A stretch of DNA of 64,000 nt from Fimenecus sp051881455 (GTDB lineage: Bacteria > Bacillota > Clostridia > Oscillospirales > Acutalibacteraceae). Positions 52,256-60,906 of this stretch are shown one piece after another (position 1 is the first letter of the stretch; each line of letters opens with the position of its first letter). The stretch lies in the NCBI GenBank assembly GCA_051881455.1, contig JBJEPX010000061.1:46529-110528 (forward strand), read 5' to 3'. The notes beneath the pieces are model-generated. The model saw only the letters and a list, made by a program, of their open reading frames with translations, had not been told where the DNA came from and made no database searches. The translations under genes were made by a program, and so were the position numbers.

Positions 52256-52689
52256 TGAAAGAAAAATCATCAGCAGCAGGTATTCTCGAAAGTACGATTG
52301 AAAAGGTAAAGGATCTTGTAAATGTCAGTACAATTATCGGTGAGCCTATTAAGGTTGACAACGGTGTTACAATAATTCCCGTGTCAAAGGTTACTTACGG
52401 ATTTGCTTCCGGCGGTTCTGATTTTCCCTCAAAAAGTAATCAGGATATTTTCGGCGGTGGCGGTGGAGCAGGCGTTACAATCACTCCCGTTGCTTTCCTT
52501 GTAATCGACGCATACGGTAATGTTGATATTAAGCACATCACTGCATTTGATAATGCGGCTGAGCGTGTTGTAAGCCTTGTTCCTGAGATGTTCGATAAGG
52601 TTTCGGGTGCTATCAATAAGAACAAAATGGATAAAATCTACAATAAAGCCGTTGCAGAAGCAGAGGCTCAGGATACAGTAACAGAATAA
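52252..52689 (+). CDS. ytfJ: GerW-family sporulation protein YtfJ
   Basis: A 145-residue GerW-family protein, linked in Bacillus to spore germination and SASP-independent spore properties. V-K-D-L-V-N-V-S-T-I-I-G-E-P-I near 15 and the glycine-rich G-G-G-G-G-A-G-V-T-I-T-P-V near 70 are the family marks. Either of two adjacent ATGs could be used. The overlap with the DUF2953 gene indicates one operon. This is another sign of a spore former. Confidence 0.94.
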   Translation: MMKEKSSAAGILESTIEKVKDLVNVSTIIGEPIKVDNGVTIIPVSKVTYGFASGGSDFPSKSNQDIFGGGGGAGVTITPVAFLVIDAYGNVDIKHITAFDNAAERVVSLVPEMFDKVSGAINKNKMDKIYNKAVAEAEAQDTVTE

Positions 52690-52739
52690 TTGTATTCTTA
52701 AACAATCCTGTAAAAGCATATAATTTTGCGGTGATTGTT

Positions 52740-53882
52740 TTGAAAAAGATTATTTCTTTGATTTTGTCGTTTGCTGTAATATTTTTGTGTGCTTTGCCTG
52801 CCTTTGCAGAAGAACCGCAGATTTCCGCAAAGGCGGCTGTTGTTATGTGTGCCGAATCGGGTGAAACGGTTTATTCACTGAATATGGATACTAAGCTTTC
52901 AATGGCAAGCACAACGAAAATTATGACGGCCCTCATAGCTCTTGAATACGGGGCTGACGATACAATGATAACGGTTTCTGAGGAAATGGTTGCCGTTGAA
53001 GGCACTTCTATGGGGCTCAAAGCGGGTGACAGCGTTTCTTTAAAAACTCTCGTCAAGGGAATGTTGCTCGAATCCGGAAACGATGCCGCAAATGCAACTG
53101 CGTACATTGTTGGCGGGAATATTCCAAATTTCGTCAAAATGATGAACGACAAAGCACAGGCTCTCGGGATGTCTTCAACATCCTTTGAAACTCCATCGGG
53201 GCTTGACGGAGATAGTCATTATTCTACTGCATACGATATGGCTTTGTTGGCATCATATGCCATCAAAAATCCAGAGTTCAAGAGTATTTGCTCAACTGAA
53301 AGTATGGCTGTATACTACGGTTCACCGCCTTACAGACGAATTCTTACAAATCATAATAAGCTTTTGAAAATCTATGACGGTGCATTCGGTATAAAGACGG
53401 GTTTTACTAAAAAAAGCGGCAGGTGCCTTGTGTCCGCTGCCGAAAAAGGCGGTAAAACGCTGATTTGTGTCACTTTAAATGCGCCCGATGATTGGAACGA
53501 CCATATTAAACTGTTTGATTATTCTTTTGAGAATACAAATTCTCATACGGTTTATAAGAATTTATCAGATGTTCGTATGAAAGTTGTAGGCGGATGTGCG
53601 CAAAGCGTTGGCATAGAGCAGTCATATGCGCGTAAATATACATCTGTTTCGGATAATTTTGAATTAAGGTGTAAAGTATATTTAAAACAGTTTGAATACG
53701 CTCCTGTAAGTAAAGGCGATGTTTTGGGAAGTATTCAATACTTTGATAAAACGGGAAAAATCATATTTGAAGTTCCTTTGTGCGCCGCAGAATCGGTACA
53801 ATCGGCAATTACCGATAATGTAAAAAGTAAAGCGGAAAGTAAAATTTCATTTAAAGACAGAATTATAAATTTTTTCAGGTGA
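52740..53882 (+). CDS. dacF: D-alanyl-D-alanine carboxypeptidase (DacF-like PBP)
   Basis: Low-molecular-weight penicillin-binding protein that trims pentapeptides of peptidoglycan. The 380 residues have a signal peptide (cleavage near A-F-A-E-E), and the serine-hydrolase motifs S57-T-T-K60, S112-G-N114 and K219-T-G221, followed by a C-terminal beta domain and a basic amphipathic tail for membrane attachment. The start is taken as TTG at 52740; an in-frame GTG nine bases upstream overlaps the likely ribosome site. Placement after ytfJ suggests a sporulation role as for Bacillus DacF, but a vegetative DacA role is possible. Confidence 0.9.
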   Translation: MKKIISLILSFAVIFLCALPAFAEEPQISAKAAVVMCAESGETVYSLNMDTKLSMASTTKIMTALIALEYGADDTMITVSEEMVAVEGTSMGLKAGDSVSLKTLVKGMLLESGNDAANATAYIVGGNIPNFVKMMNDKAQALGMSSTSFETPSGLDGDSHYSTAYDMALLASYAIKNPEFKSICSTESMAVYYGSPPYRRILTNHNKLLKIYDGAFGIKTGFTKKSGRCLVSAAEKGGKTLICVTLNAPDDWNDHIKLFDYSFENTNSHTVYKNLSDVRMKVVGGCAQSVGIEQSYARKYTSVSDNFELRCKVYLKQFEYAPVSKGDVLGSIQYFDKTGKIIFEVPLCAAESVQSAITDNVKSKAESKISFKDRIINFFR

Positions 53883-53886
53883 ATTT

Positions 53887-54633
53887 ATGGCAGATAACAA
53901 AATCAGACTTCAAAAATACCTTTCTGAATGCGGCATTGCTTCAAGGAGAAAAGCAGAGGATTTGATTTCCGCCGGTAAGGTTAAGGTTAACGGAAAAATT
54001 GCCTCAATAGGCGACAAAGTGGACCCTAAAAAGGATACCGTTGCCGTTTCGGGGAAGAAGGTAATAAAGAGTAAAACAAACACATATATTATGCTCCATA
54101 AGCCGAGAGGTTTTATTACTACTTTAAGCGATGAAATGGGCAGGAAGTGTGTGGCTCAGCTCATTGAAGATGTTGGTAAAAGAGTTTATCCCGTCGGCAG
54201 ACTGGACAGAGATTCCGAGGGCTTGCTTTTGTTTACGGATGACGGTGAATTTGCCAATGCTTTAACACACCCCACACGCCATGTTCCGAAAACTTACCGT
54301 GTCACAGTCAGACCGTCAATTACCGAAGACCAGCTAACCGCTCTTTCTACGGGAATTGAGATTGACGGCAGAATGACTATGCCTTCGGAAGTAAGAGTTA
54401 TTCAAAAGCAAGAGGGCAGAGTTGTTCTTGAAATAATAATATACGAGGGCAGAAACAGGCAGATAAGAAAAATGTGCGAGGCGCTCGGACTTGAAGTGGC
54501 GCGCTTAAAGCGAACACAAATAGGCTCTGTTAAGCTTGGAATGTTGAAGCAGGGCGATTGGCGAAATCTTACCGACGACGAAGTTCACAAGCTTATGACA
54601 GCGGCATCACTTGACAGAAAGAATATGAAATAA
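53887..54633 (+). CDS. rluB: 23S rRNA pseudouridine synthase, RluB family
   Basis: Pseudouridine synthase with an N-terminal S4 RNA-binding domain (about 1-60, I-R-L-Q-K-Y-L-S-E-C-G-I-A-S-R-R-K) and a catalytic domain where Asp in G-R-L-D-R-D-S-E-G-L-L (near 107) is the nucleophile. G-R-N-R-Q-I-R-K-M near 200 is also conserved. The length, 248 residues, fits RluB of Firmicutes, close to scpB and ytfJ-dacF as usual. The small GNAT-like gene begins right at its stop. Confidence 0.93.
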   Translation: MADNKIRLQKYLSECGIASRRKAEDLISAGKVKVNGKIASIGDKVDPKKDTVAVSGKKVIKSKTNTYIMLHKPRGFITTLSDEMGRKCVAQLIEDVGKRVYPVGRLDRDSEGLLLFTDDGEFANALTHPTRHVPKTYRVTVRPSITEDQLTALSTGIEIDGRMTMPSEVRVIQKQEGRVVLEIIIYEGRNRQIRKMCEALGLEVARLKRTQIGSVKLGMLKQGDWRNLTDDEVHKLMTAASLDRKNMK

Positions 54634-55020
54634 ATGATATACTATAAACCAATTACGGATAAAGTTAAGCTTGCACAGCTTTTTAAACTGGATTTAATTG
54701 CGGAAAATGCAGTTTTCGGCGGCTATATAGGTTATGACGAAAGCAACAACGAGGTTGGAAAATGTCTTGTCAAGATTACCGGTTATAACTGCTTTGTTAC
54801 AGAGCTTGACTGTGATTATTCGGACAAGCTTTTAACAGAGGGATTTGTGCGTGCCGCTTTGAATTTCGGTGCAAACAGAAACGCCTATATGGCTTATTGC
54901 AGTCTTGAAGAGATAAAAGATGTTTTAACTTTATTAGGCTTTGAAAATAATAACGACATTTATGAAGGCGATATTCCCACGCTTTTAAAGGGAAGTTGCT
55001 GTAAAAAATCGGGAGTGTAG
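54634..55020 (+). CDS. Small protein, possibly GNAT-like
   Basis: A 128-residue protein I do not recognise with certainty. The order strand (C-L-V-K-I), strand (C-F-V-T-E-L), a long helix with L-L-T-E-G-F-V-R-A-A-L and a strand with A-Y-M-A-Y-C resembles a reduced GNAT acetyltransferase fold, but no clear acetyl-CoA pyrophosphate loop is seen. The C-terminus has a C-C-K-K tail. It starts immediately after the rluB stop and 3 bases before yicC, so it is part of the operon. Function not assigned. Confidence 0.6.
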   Translation: MIYYKPITDKVKLAQLFKLDLIAENAVFGGYIGYDESNNEVGKCLVKITGYNCFVTELDCDYSDKLLTEGFVRAALNFGANRNAYMAYCSLEEIKDVLTLLGFENNNDIYEGDIPTLLKGSCCKKSGV

Positions 55021-55023
55021 AAA

Positions 55024-55908
55024 ATGATAAGAAGTATGACGGGCTACGGAAGAGCCCAGGCAACGGTTGATTCTATGAACATAACCGTTGAGCTTAAAAG
55101 TGTAAATCATCGGTATTTTGAGTTCAGCTCGAGAGTGCCGCGCAATTACGGATTTCTTGATGAAAAGCTGAAAAGTTATATAAATACCCTCGTTTCAAGA
55201 GGTAAAACAGAGTGTTATGTTTCTGTAGAAAATCTTGAAGAGGGAGATGCGGAAATTTTAGTCAATCAGTCCCTCGCCGATTCATATTTAAAGGCTTTCA
55301 GAGAATTGGCAGATAAAAATAATTTAGCTCTTCGTGATGACCTCGCTTTATCATCACTGATTCGCTGTAATGATGTATTTACGGTCCACAAAAGCGAGGC
55401 TGACGAAGAAAAGATTTGGAATGCCGTTAAAACCGTTACTCAAAGCGCTCTAAATAATTTTATCGCTATGCGTGAGGTCGAGGGCGAAAAGCTTAAAAAC
55501 GATGTTTTATCCCGTTCCGAAACAATTCTCGAAAAGGTAAAGATAATTGAGGAGCGTTCGCCGCAAACCGTAAAGGAATATAATGACAAGCTTCTTGCAC
55601 GTATAAACGAATATCTTTCAAATGTGCAGATTGATGAACAGCGTTTAATGGCGGAATGTGCAATTTTTGCCGATAAAGTAGCCGTTGCCGAAGAAACTGT
55701 TAGACTTCGCAGTCATATCGACCAATTGAGGCAGTTTTTGTCAAGCGATGAAGCAATAGGCAGAAAAACAGACTTTCTTGTTCAGGAAATGAACCGTGAA
55801 GCAAATACTATAGGCTCCAAGGCGCAGGATGTAACCATTGCCCGTTGTGTTATAGATATAAAAGCGGAAATTGAAAAAATCCGTGAGCAAATTCAAAATA
55901 TTGAATGA
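55024..55908 (+). CDS. yicC: YicC-family endoribonuclease
   Basis: Protein of the YicC/YloC family, shown in other bacteria to be a hexameric endoribonuclease. The 294 residues begin I-R-S-M-T-G-Y-G-R-A and V-E-L-K-S-V-N-H-R-Y-F-E, and end in the DUF1732 segment G-R-K-T-D-F-L-V-Q-E-M-N-R-E-A-N-T. GGGAGTG precedes the ATG. It leads the conserved yicC-remA-gmk-rpoZ cluster. Confidence 0.95.
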   Translation: MIRSMTGYGRAQATVDSMNITVELKSVNHRYFEFSSRVPRNYGFLDEKLKSYINTLVSRGKTECYVSVENLEEGDAEILVNQSLADSYLKAFRELADKNNLALRDDLALSSLIRCNDVFTVHKSEADEEKIWNAVKTVTQSALNNFIAMREVEGEKLKNDVLSRSETILEKVKIIEERSPQTVKEYNDKLLARINEYLSNVQIDEQRLMAECAIFADKVAVAEETVRLRSHIDQLRQFLSSDEAIGRKTDFLVQEMNREANTIGSKAQDVTIARCVIDIKAEIEKIREQIQNIE

Positions 55909-55917
55909 GGTAAATGT

Positions 55918-56181
55918 ATGAAGCTTATCAATATCGGATTCGGAAATTCCGTTAATGCAGACAGAGTAATCGCAGTTGTTTCAACAGATTCCGCGCCTGT
56001 CAAAAGAATCATTGCAAAGGCAAAGGAAAGCAATATGCTGATTGACGCAACACAGGGCAGAAAAACTCATGCTGTTTTAATTATGGACAGCGACCATGTA
56101 ATTTCTACTTACCTTAAAGCAGAAACTATACTTAACCGTACAGAAACCGACGGAACAGAGGAGGGTGTATATGGCGAATAA
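55918..56181 (+). CDS. remA: Extracellular matrix regulator RemA (DUF370)
   Basis: DNA-binding regulator that, in Bacillus, activates biofilm-matrix and osmoprotection genes. The 87 residues have I-N-I-G-F-G-N-S-V near the start, S-A-P-V-K-R-I-I and L-I-D-A-T-Q-G-R48-K-T-H. Compared with Bacillus G-R-R-T-R, two of the basic residues are Lys49 and His51, so DNA contacts may differ. It is followed by gmk with an 11-base overlap, as in most Firmicutes. Confidence 0.92.
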   Translation: MKLINIGFGNSVNADRVIAVVSTDSAPVKRIIAKAKESNMLIDATQGRKTHAVLIMDSDHVISTYLKAETILNRTETDGTEEGVYGE

Positions 56182-56785
56182 AGAGGGAATGCTTATACTT
56201 TTCTCAGGACCGTCCGGCGTAGGCAAAGATACTGTCCTTGATGTTGTTTTGAATAAAGATAAATCACTTCAAAAATCCGTTTCTCTGACTACAAGAAACA
56301 GAAGAGAAAATGAGGTTGACGGCAAAGACTATCACTTTATTTCCATTCCGCAATTTGAGCATATGATAAATAACGGTGAAGTTTTGGAGTTTGCGCGCTA
56401 CGGAAGAAATCTTTACGGTACGCCCAAAGCACCTGTTGATAAATGGCTTGCCGAGGGTAAAACCGTGATACTGAAAATTGAGGTCAAGGGCGCCGCAAAA
56501 ATTAAGAAAAAATATCCCGACGCCGTTGCGATTTTCCTTATGCCGCCTTCTATGAGAGAGTTGGAAAGCCGTTTGAGGTTTAGAGGAACAGAGGACGAAG
56601 AGGATATCCGCCGCCGACTTGATATTGCTTGCGAAGAGGTTAAAAAGAGTGTGGATTATGATTATGTCGTTGTTAACGACAATTTAGATTCCGCTTCCGA
56701 TAATGTGCTGACGATTATAAAATCACTTGATTTTACATACAAAAGAATGAATAATTATATAAGCGAGGTAATTGAAAATGTTTAA
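56171..56785 (+). CDS. gmk: Guanylate kinase
   Basis: Phosphorylates GMP to GDP. The 204 residues have the Walker A loop S-G-P-S-G-V-G-K-D near 12-20, S-L-T-T-R-N-R-R-E-N-E-V-D-G-K-D-Y-H near 38-55 for GMP binding, and R-L-R-F-R-G-T-E-D near 135. ATG at 56171 is preferred over a GTG six bases upstream that lies inside GAGGAGGG. It overlaps remA at its start and rpoZ at its end. Confidence 0.97.
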   Translation: MANKEGMLILFSGPSGVGKDTVLDVVLNKDKSLQKSVSLTTRNRRENEVDGKDYHFISIPQFEHMINNGEVLEFARYGRNLYGTPKAPVDKWLAEGKTVILKIEVKGAAKIKKKYPDAVAIFLMPPSMRELESRLRFRGTEDEEDIRRRLDIACEEVKKSVDYDYVVVNDNLDSASDNVLTIIKSLDFTYKRMNNYISEVIENV

Positions 56786-56987
56786 TCCTGATTTAAGAAA
56801 TGTATTGAAAAACCGCACAAGCCGTTATTCTCTTGTAACAGCAGTTGCAAAGCGCGCAAGAGAAGTTGCCGCCGAAGCAGAGGAAAAGGGTGAAATTCTT
56901 GATGAAAAGCCCGTAAGCATCGCTCTTGATGAAATAATAAGCGGTAAATACGAGATTGTTGAACCGGAAGAGATTAGAAATATCTGA
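56778..56987 (+). CDS. rpoZ: RNA polymerase omega subunit
   Basis: Small subunit that helps assemble RNA polymerase. The 69 residues contain N-R-T-S-R-Y-S-L-V-T-A-V-A-K-R-A-R and K-P-V-S-I-A-L-D-E-I, the conserved omega blocks. ATG at 56778, with GAGGT upstream, is chosen over a TTG six bases earlier. In many Firmicutes coaBC follows; here priA follows directly. Confidence 0.95.
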   Translation: MFNPDLRNVLKNRTSRYSLVTAVAKRAREVAAEAEEKGEILDEKPVSIALDEIISGKYEIVEPEEIRNI

Positions 56988-57021
56988 AAATTTAATAAAT
57001 AATTGTTTAGGGGGGCAGAAT

Positions 57022-59478
57022 ATGGGACTTTTAACTGTTGCTAAGGTCGCTGTTGAAAATACAGCGTATTCCTTTGATATGTTATTCGACTATTCTGTTC
57101 CCCCTGATTTATTGAAAACTCTTTTGCCCGGAATGCGTGTTTTAGTGCCTTTCGGTAATTCTTCAAAAAAAAGAGTTGGCATTGTTTTTTCTGTGTCGGT
57201 TGAAACAAATACCGAAAAAAGGCTGAAAAAAATTCAAAGTATTCTTGACGAAACACCGATTTTCACAAGGGAGATGCTTTTAACATCAAATTTTGTTCAC
57301 GAAAGAACATTTTGTACTTATTTTGAGGCTTGTAAGCTGTTTTTACCCTTGGGTATGTCTATGAATGTAAATATACTTTATGCGGCGAACAGTAATTTCA
57401 GCGGTGATTTGCAGGGCGATGAGTTGAAGGTATATGAATTTCTTTCGGAAAATTCAAAATATGTTTCCGCCGAAGATGCAGAAGAGACTTGCAAAATCAA
57501 AAAAATCAGCGATATTTTTGATAAATTGGTTTCAAAAGGCGCCGTTCTTCAAAGTATTGACGCTCAAAGGCGAACAGGCGATGCCACCGTAAAAATGGTG
57601 CGGCTTGCAGTTGACACTGAGGAAGATTCCGAGAAAATCGCAAAGCTTACGAAAAAACAGCGCGAAGTTGTGAAAATCCTTAGTGATGTGGGTTCTGCAT
57701 CTATCCGTGAAATATGTTATTTTACAGGATTTACCGCCGCCGTAGTCAGCGCTCTTGAAGATAAGGGTATTGTTGAAGCATACGACGATGAGGTATACAG
57801 AAGACCGTATGACGATTTTTCAGAAGAAACGGAATTATCCAAAATAACTCTGTCATCAGAGCAAAACAGTGCTTTTGAAGGTCTATTAAATTTGTACAAA
57901 TCGGCATCACCAGAAGGCGCGTTACTGTACGGCGTTACAGGTTCAGGCAAAACGCAGGTTTATTTAAAGCTTATTGACGAGGCTTTAAAAGATGATAAAG
58001 GAATCATTGTAATGATACCCGAAATATCATTAACACCGCAGTTGTTAAATGTGTTTTATAACCGATACGGTGACCGCGTTGCCGTTTTTCACAGCGCACT
58101 TTCATTAGGACAGCGCCTTGACGAATGGAAAAGGGTAAAACGGGGTGAGGCTAAAATTGCCGTTGGTACCCGTTCGGCTGTGTTTGCTCCCTTTGAGAAA
58201 ATCGGGCTTATCATTATGGATGAGGAGCAGGAGCATACCTATAAATCCGAAATGACTCCGCGGTATCACGCAAAGGATGTTGCGGCGTATCGCGTCGGTC
58301 AGCATAACGGGTTATTGCTCTTGGCGTCCGCAACGCCGTCGATTGAAACATATACCAAGGCTCAAAGCGGCGTTTATTCCATGTATCAGTTAAACAACCG
58401 CTACGGAAATTCAGTTCTTCCGACTGTTGAAATTATCGACACTACATATCGCAGTGATATGGTTGTTGAAAACATCAGCAAGCGGCTTGCAGAAGAATTG
58501 AAAGAAAATTTTGATAAAAAACAGCAGTCAATTCTCTTACTTAACAGGCGGGGATACAATACTTTTGCCGCATGTACTGAGTGCGGATCCGTAATGACCT
58601 GCCCGAATTGCAGCATTTCGCTGACATATCACATAAAAAACGGCCGACTGATGTGCCACTATTGCGGTTATTCCGCTCCGTTTTCAAAAAAATGCCCGAA
58701 TTGCGAAAATGAAACAGTTAGATTTTCCGGAAGCGGAACTCAGCGACTTGAAGAGGAATTAGCGGAAATCGTACCCGAGGCAAGAATTTTGCGAATGGAT
58801 ACGGATACAACCGTTTCCAGATATTCATACGATGAAAAATTCAAAAGTTTCGGAAACGGCGAATATGACATTCTAATCGGTACTCAAATGGTTGCAAAGG
58901 GGCTTGATTTTCCCAATGTTACGCTCGTCGGCGTATTAAGCGTTGATTTAATGCTTTTTAATGACGATTATAAAAGCGGAGAGAGGGCGTTTGACCTAAT
59001 CACTCAGGTTGTGGGCAGAAGCGGCAGAGGAAATTTCCCGGGAAAGGCTTTTATACAAACATCTTTTCCTGATAGTGAAATCGTCACTCTTGCAAAAGCA
59101 CAGGATTATAAATCATTCTATGACCTTGAACTTCCAATAAGAAAAGAAATGATTTATCCGCCGTTTTGTGATATTTGCGTTATAGGCTTTTCAGGTGAAA
59201 AGGAATCTACTGTTGCCTTTTCTGCAAGCTTTTTTCTTGAAAAGCTGAAAATTCTTCACTCATCGGAGTATAACAGCGAAAAACTTATTGTTCTCGGCCC
59301 CGTAGTACCCAGAATTGCAAAAGCAGGGGGAAAATACAGAAGCAGAATAATTATTAAGTGTAAAAACAATAAAAATTTCAGAAAAATGATAAGCAATCTG
59401 CTGAAACAGTTTGAAAAAAGCAGTAAATATAAGGATGTCAGCATTTTTGCTGATATAAATCCCGAAAATATGATGTGA
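57022..59478 (+). CDS. priA: Primosomal helicase PriA
   Basis: 3'-5' helicase that restarts stalled replication forks. The 818 residues have an N-terminal fork-binding domain, a helicase core with Walker A G304-V-T-G-S-G-K-T311 and D400-E-E-Q403, and eight zinc-binding cysteines (518, 521, 527, 530, 545, 548, 558, 561) between the helicase lobes. The ATG at 57022 is fixed by AGGGGGG; a longer frame would begin within rpoZ. All functional motifs are intact. Confidence 0.97.
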   Translation: MGLLTVAKVAVENTAYSFDMLFDYSVPPDLLKTLLPGMRVLVPFGNSSKKRVGIVFSVSVETNTEKRLKKIQSILDETPIFTREMLLTSNFVHERTFCTYFEACKLFLPLGMSMNVNILYAANSNFSGDLQGDELKVYEFLSENSKYVSAEDAEETCKIKKISDIFDKLVSKGAVLQSIDAQRRTGDATVKMVRLAVDTEEDSEKIAKLTKKQREVVKILSDVGSASIREICYFTGFTAAVVSALEDKGIVEAYDDEVYRRPYDDFSEETELSKITLSSEQNSAFEGLLNLYKSASPEGALLYGVTGSGKTQVYLKLIDEALKDDKGIIVMIPEISLTPQLLNVFYNRYGDRVAVFHSALSLGQRLDEWKRVKRGEAKIAVGTRSAVFAPFEKIGLIIMDEEQEHTYKSEMTPRYHAKDVAAYRVGQHNGLLLLASATPSIETYTKAQSGVYSMYQLNNRYGNSVLPTVEIIDTTYRSDMVVENISKRLAEELKENFDKKQQSILLLNRRGYNTFAACTECGSVMTCPNCSISLTYHIKNGRLMCHYCGYSAPFSKKCPNCENETVRFSGSGTQRLEEELAEIVPEARILRMDTDTTVSRYSYDEKFKSFGNGEYDILIGTQMVAKGLDFPNVTLVGVLSVDLMLFNDDYKSGERAFDLITQVVGRSGRGNFPGKAFIQTSFPDSEIVTLAKAQDYKSFYDLELPIRKEMIYPPFCDICVIGFSGEKESTVAFSASFFLEKLKILHSSEYNSEKLIVLGPVVPRIAKAGGKYRSRIIIKCKNNKNFRKMISNLLKQFEKSSKYKDVSIFADINPENMM

Positions 59479-59487
59479 GGTAATAAT

Positions 59488-59964
59488 ATGGCTATAAGAA
59501 ATATAAGAACAGAAGAAGACGCAATTTTAAGAAAGAAAAGCCGCCGTGTGGAAAACTTTGACGAAAGGCTTTTTGAACTACTTGACGATATGGCTGATAC
59601 AATGTATAACGCTGAGGGTGTGGGACTTGCCGCAGTTCAGGTGGGTGTCTTGCGCCGAATAGTTGTAATTGATGTGGGCGACGGTCTTATTGAGCTTATA
59701 AACCCTGAAATAACCGATGAAGAGGGTGCTAAGTGCGATATAGAAGGTTGTCTTTCTCTGCCGGGTAAGCAAGGCTATACGATTCGCCCTAAAACCGTTA
59801 AGGTAAAAGCACAAAATCGTGAGGGCAACTGGTGCGTATATAAGGGCTCGGATTTAAAAGCAAAGGCTTTCTGCCATGAAATTGACCACCTTGACGGAAT
59901 ACTTTATACTGATAAGCTTGCGAGTCAGGAAGAAATTGACAGCTTTAAAAATGCGAAAGAGTGA
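59488..59964 (+). CDS. def: Peptide deformylase
   Basis: Metalloenzyme removing the formyl group from nascent proteins. The 158 residues contain the three PDF motifs: G44-V-G-L-A-A49, E-G-C88-L-S, and H130-E-I-D-H134, with Cys88 and both histidines as metal ligands. TGAGGT precedes the ATG. It is paired with fmt four bases downstream, the usual def-fmt order. Confidence 0.97.
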   Translation: MAIRNIRTEEDAILRKKSRRVENFDERLFELLDDMADTMYNAEGVGLAAVQVGVLRRIVVIDVGDGLIELINPEITDEEGAKCDIEGCLSLPGKQGYTIRPKTVKVKAQNREGNWCVYKGSDLKAKAFCHEIDHLDGILYTDKLASQEEIDSFKNAKE

Positions 59965-59968
59965 TAAT

Positions 59969-60901
59969 ATGCGTATTATTTTTATGGGTACGCCTGATTT
60001 TTCAGTACCCTGTTTAGAAGCGTTAATAAGCGGAAACGACGAGGTTGTCGGCGTTTTTACTCAACCTGATAAACCAAAGGGGAGAGGATATGAGTTAACT
60101 CCTCCTCCTGTTAAGTTGTGCGCTGAAAAGTACGGGATTCCCGTATTCCAACCTGCATCTATGAAAGACGGAACTGCGCTTGAAATAATAAAAACGCTCA
60201 ATGCTGATTTGATTATTGTTGTTGCTTTCGGTAAAATTTTACCCGCAGATGTTTTGAACAGCGTGAAATACGGCTGTATAAATATCCACGCATCATTATT
60301 GCCGAAATTACGCGGTGCCGCGCCGATTCAATGGAGTATTTTGAACGGCGAAACTGAAACAGGCGTAACCTCAATGCAGATGAACGAGGGCTTGGATACA
60401 GGCGATATGCTTATAAAAAAATCAGTTAAAATTACCGAAGATATGAATGCGGGCGAACTTCACGATATTCTTTCACAGCTTGGTGCCGAAGTATTGCTTG
60501 AAACCGTTGAAGCCGTGAAGAATAACGCTTTAACACCTGTTAAGCAGGACGACAGTATTTCAAATTATGCCCCAATGCTCTCAAAAGAGCTTTGCCCCAC
60601 GGATTTTTCAAAAAGCGCTCTTGAAGTTCATAATCACATAAGAGGACTTTCGCCTTGGCCCGTCGCTGTTACGGTAATAAACGGTAAAAGAGTAAAACTT
60701 CATAAATCCAAAATTTTGAATGAAAAGTTCAACGGAAAACCGGGTGAAATTGCAGATAATAATAACAGACTTGTAGTTGCTTGCGGTGACGGAAAAGCTG
60801 TTGAAATTCTCGAATTGCAGGCAGAAGGTAAAAAGAAAACAGATTCGGCAAGTTATTTAAGAGGCAATAAAATAGATTTGGGAACAGTTTTGGGAGGCTG
60901 A
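59969..60901 (+). CDS. fmt: Methionyl-tRNA formyltransferase
   Basis: Formylates initiator Met-tRNA using 10-formyl-tetrahydrofolate. The 310 residues start R-I-I-F-M-G-T-P-D-F-S-V and contain I-N-I-H-A-S-L-L-P-K-L-R-G-A-A-P-I near 107-122, with the catalytic Asn and His, and G-L-D-T-G-D near 145. The ATG at 59969 fits; a longer frame overlaps def. The start follows GAGTGATA. Confidence 0.97.
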   Translation: MRIIFMGTPDFSVPCLEALISGNDEVVGVFTQPDKPKGRGYELTPPPVKLCAEKYGIPVFQPASMKDGTALEIIKTLNADLIIVVAFGKILPADVLNSVKYGCINIHASLLPKLRGAAPIQWSILNGETETGVTSMQMNEGLDTGDMLIKKSVKITEDMNAGELHDILSQLGAEVLLETVEAVKNNALTPVKQDDSISNYAPMLSKELCPTDFSKSALEVHNHIRGLSPWPVAVTVINGKRVKLHKSKILNEKFNGKPGEIADNNNRLVVACGDGKAVEILELQAEGKKKTDSASYLRGNKIDLGTVLGG

Positions 60902-60906
60902 AAATT

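Noticed and set aside
52690..52724. Possible sigma-A promoter of dacF (TATAAT at 52719-52724)
   Set aside because: The -35 is poor at any sensible spacing, and a start so close to the gene would leave no ribosome site in the transcript.
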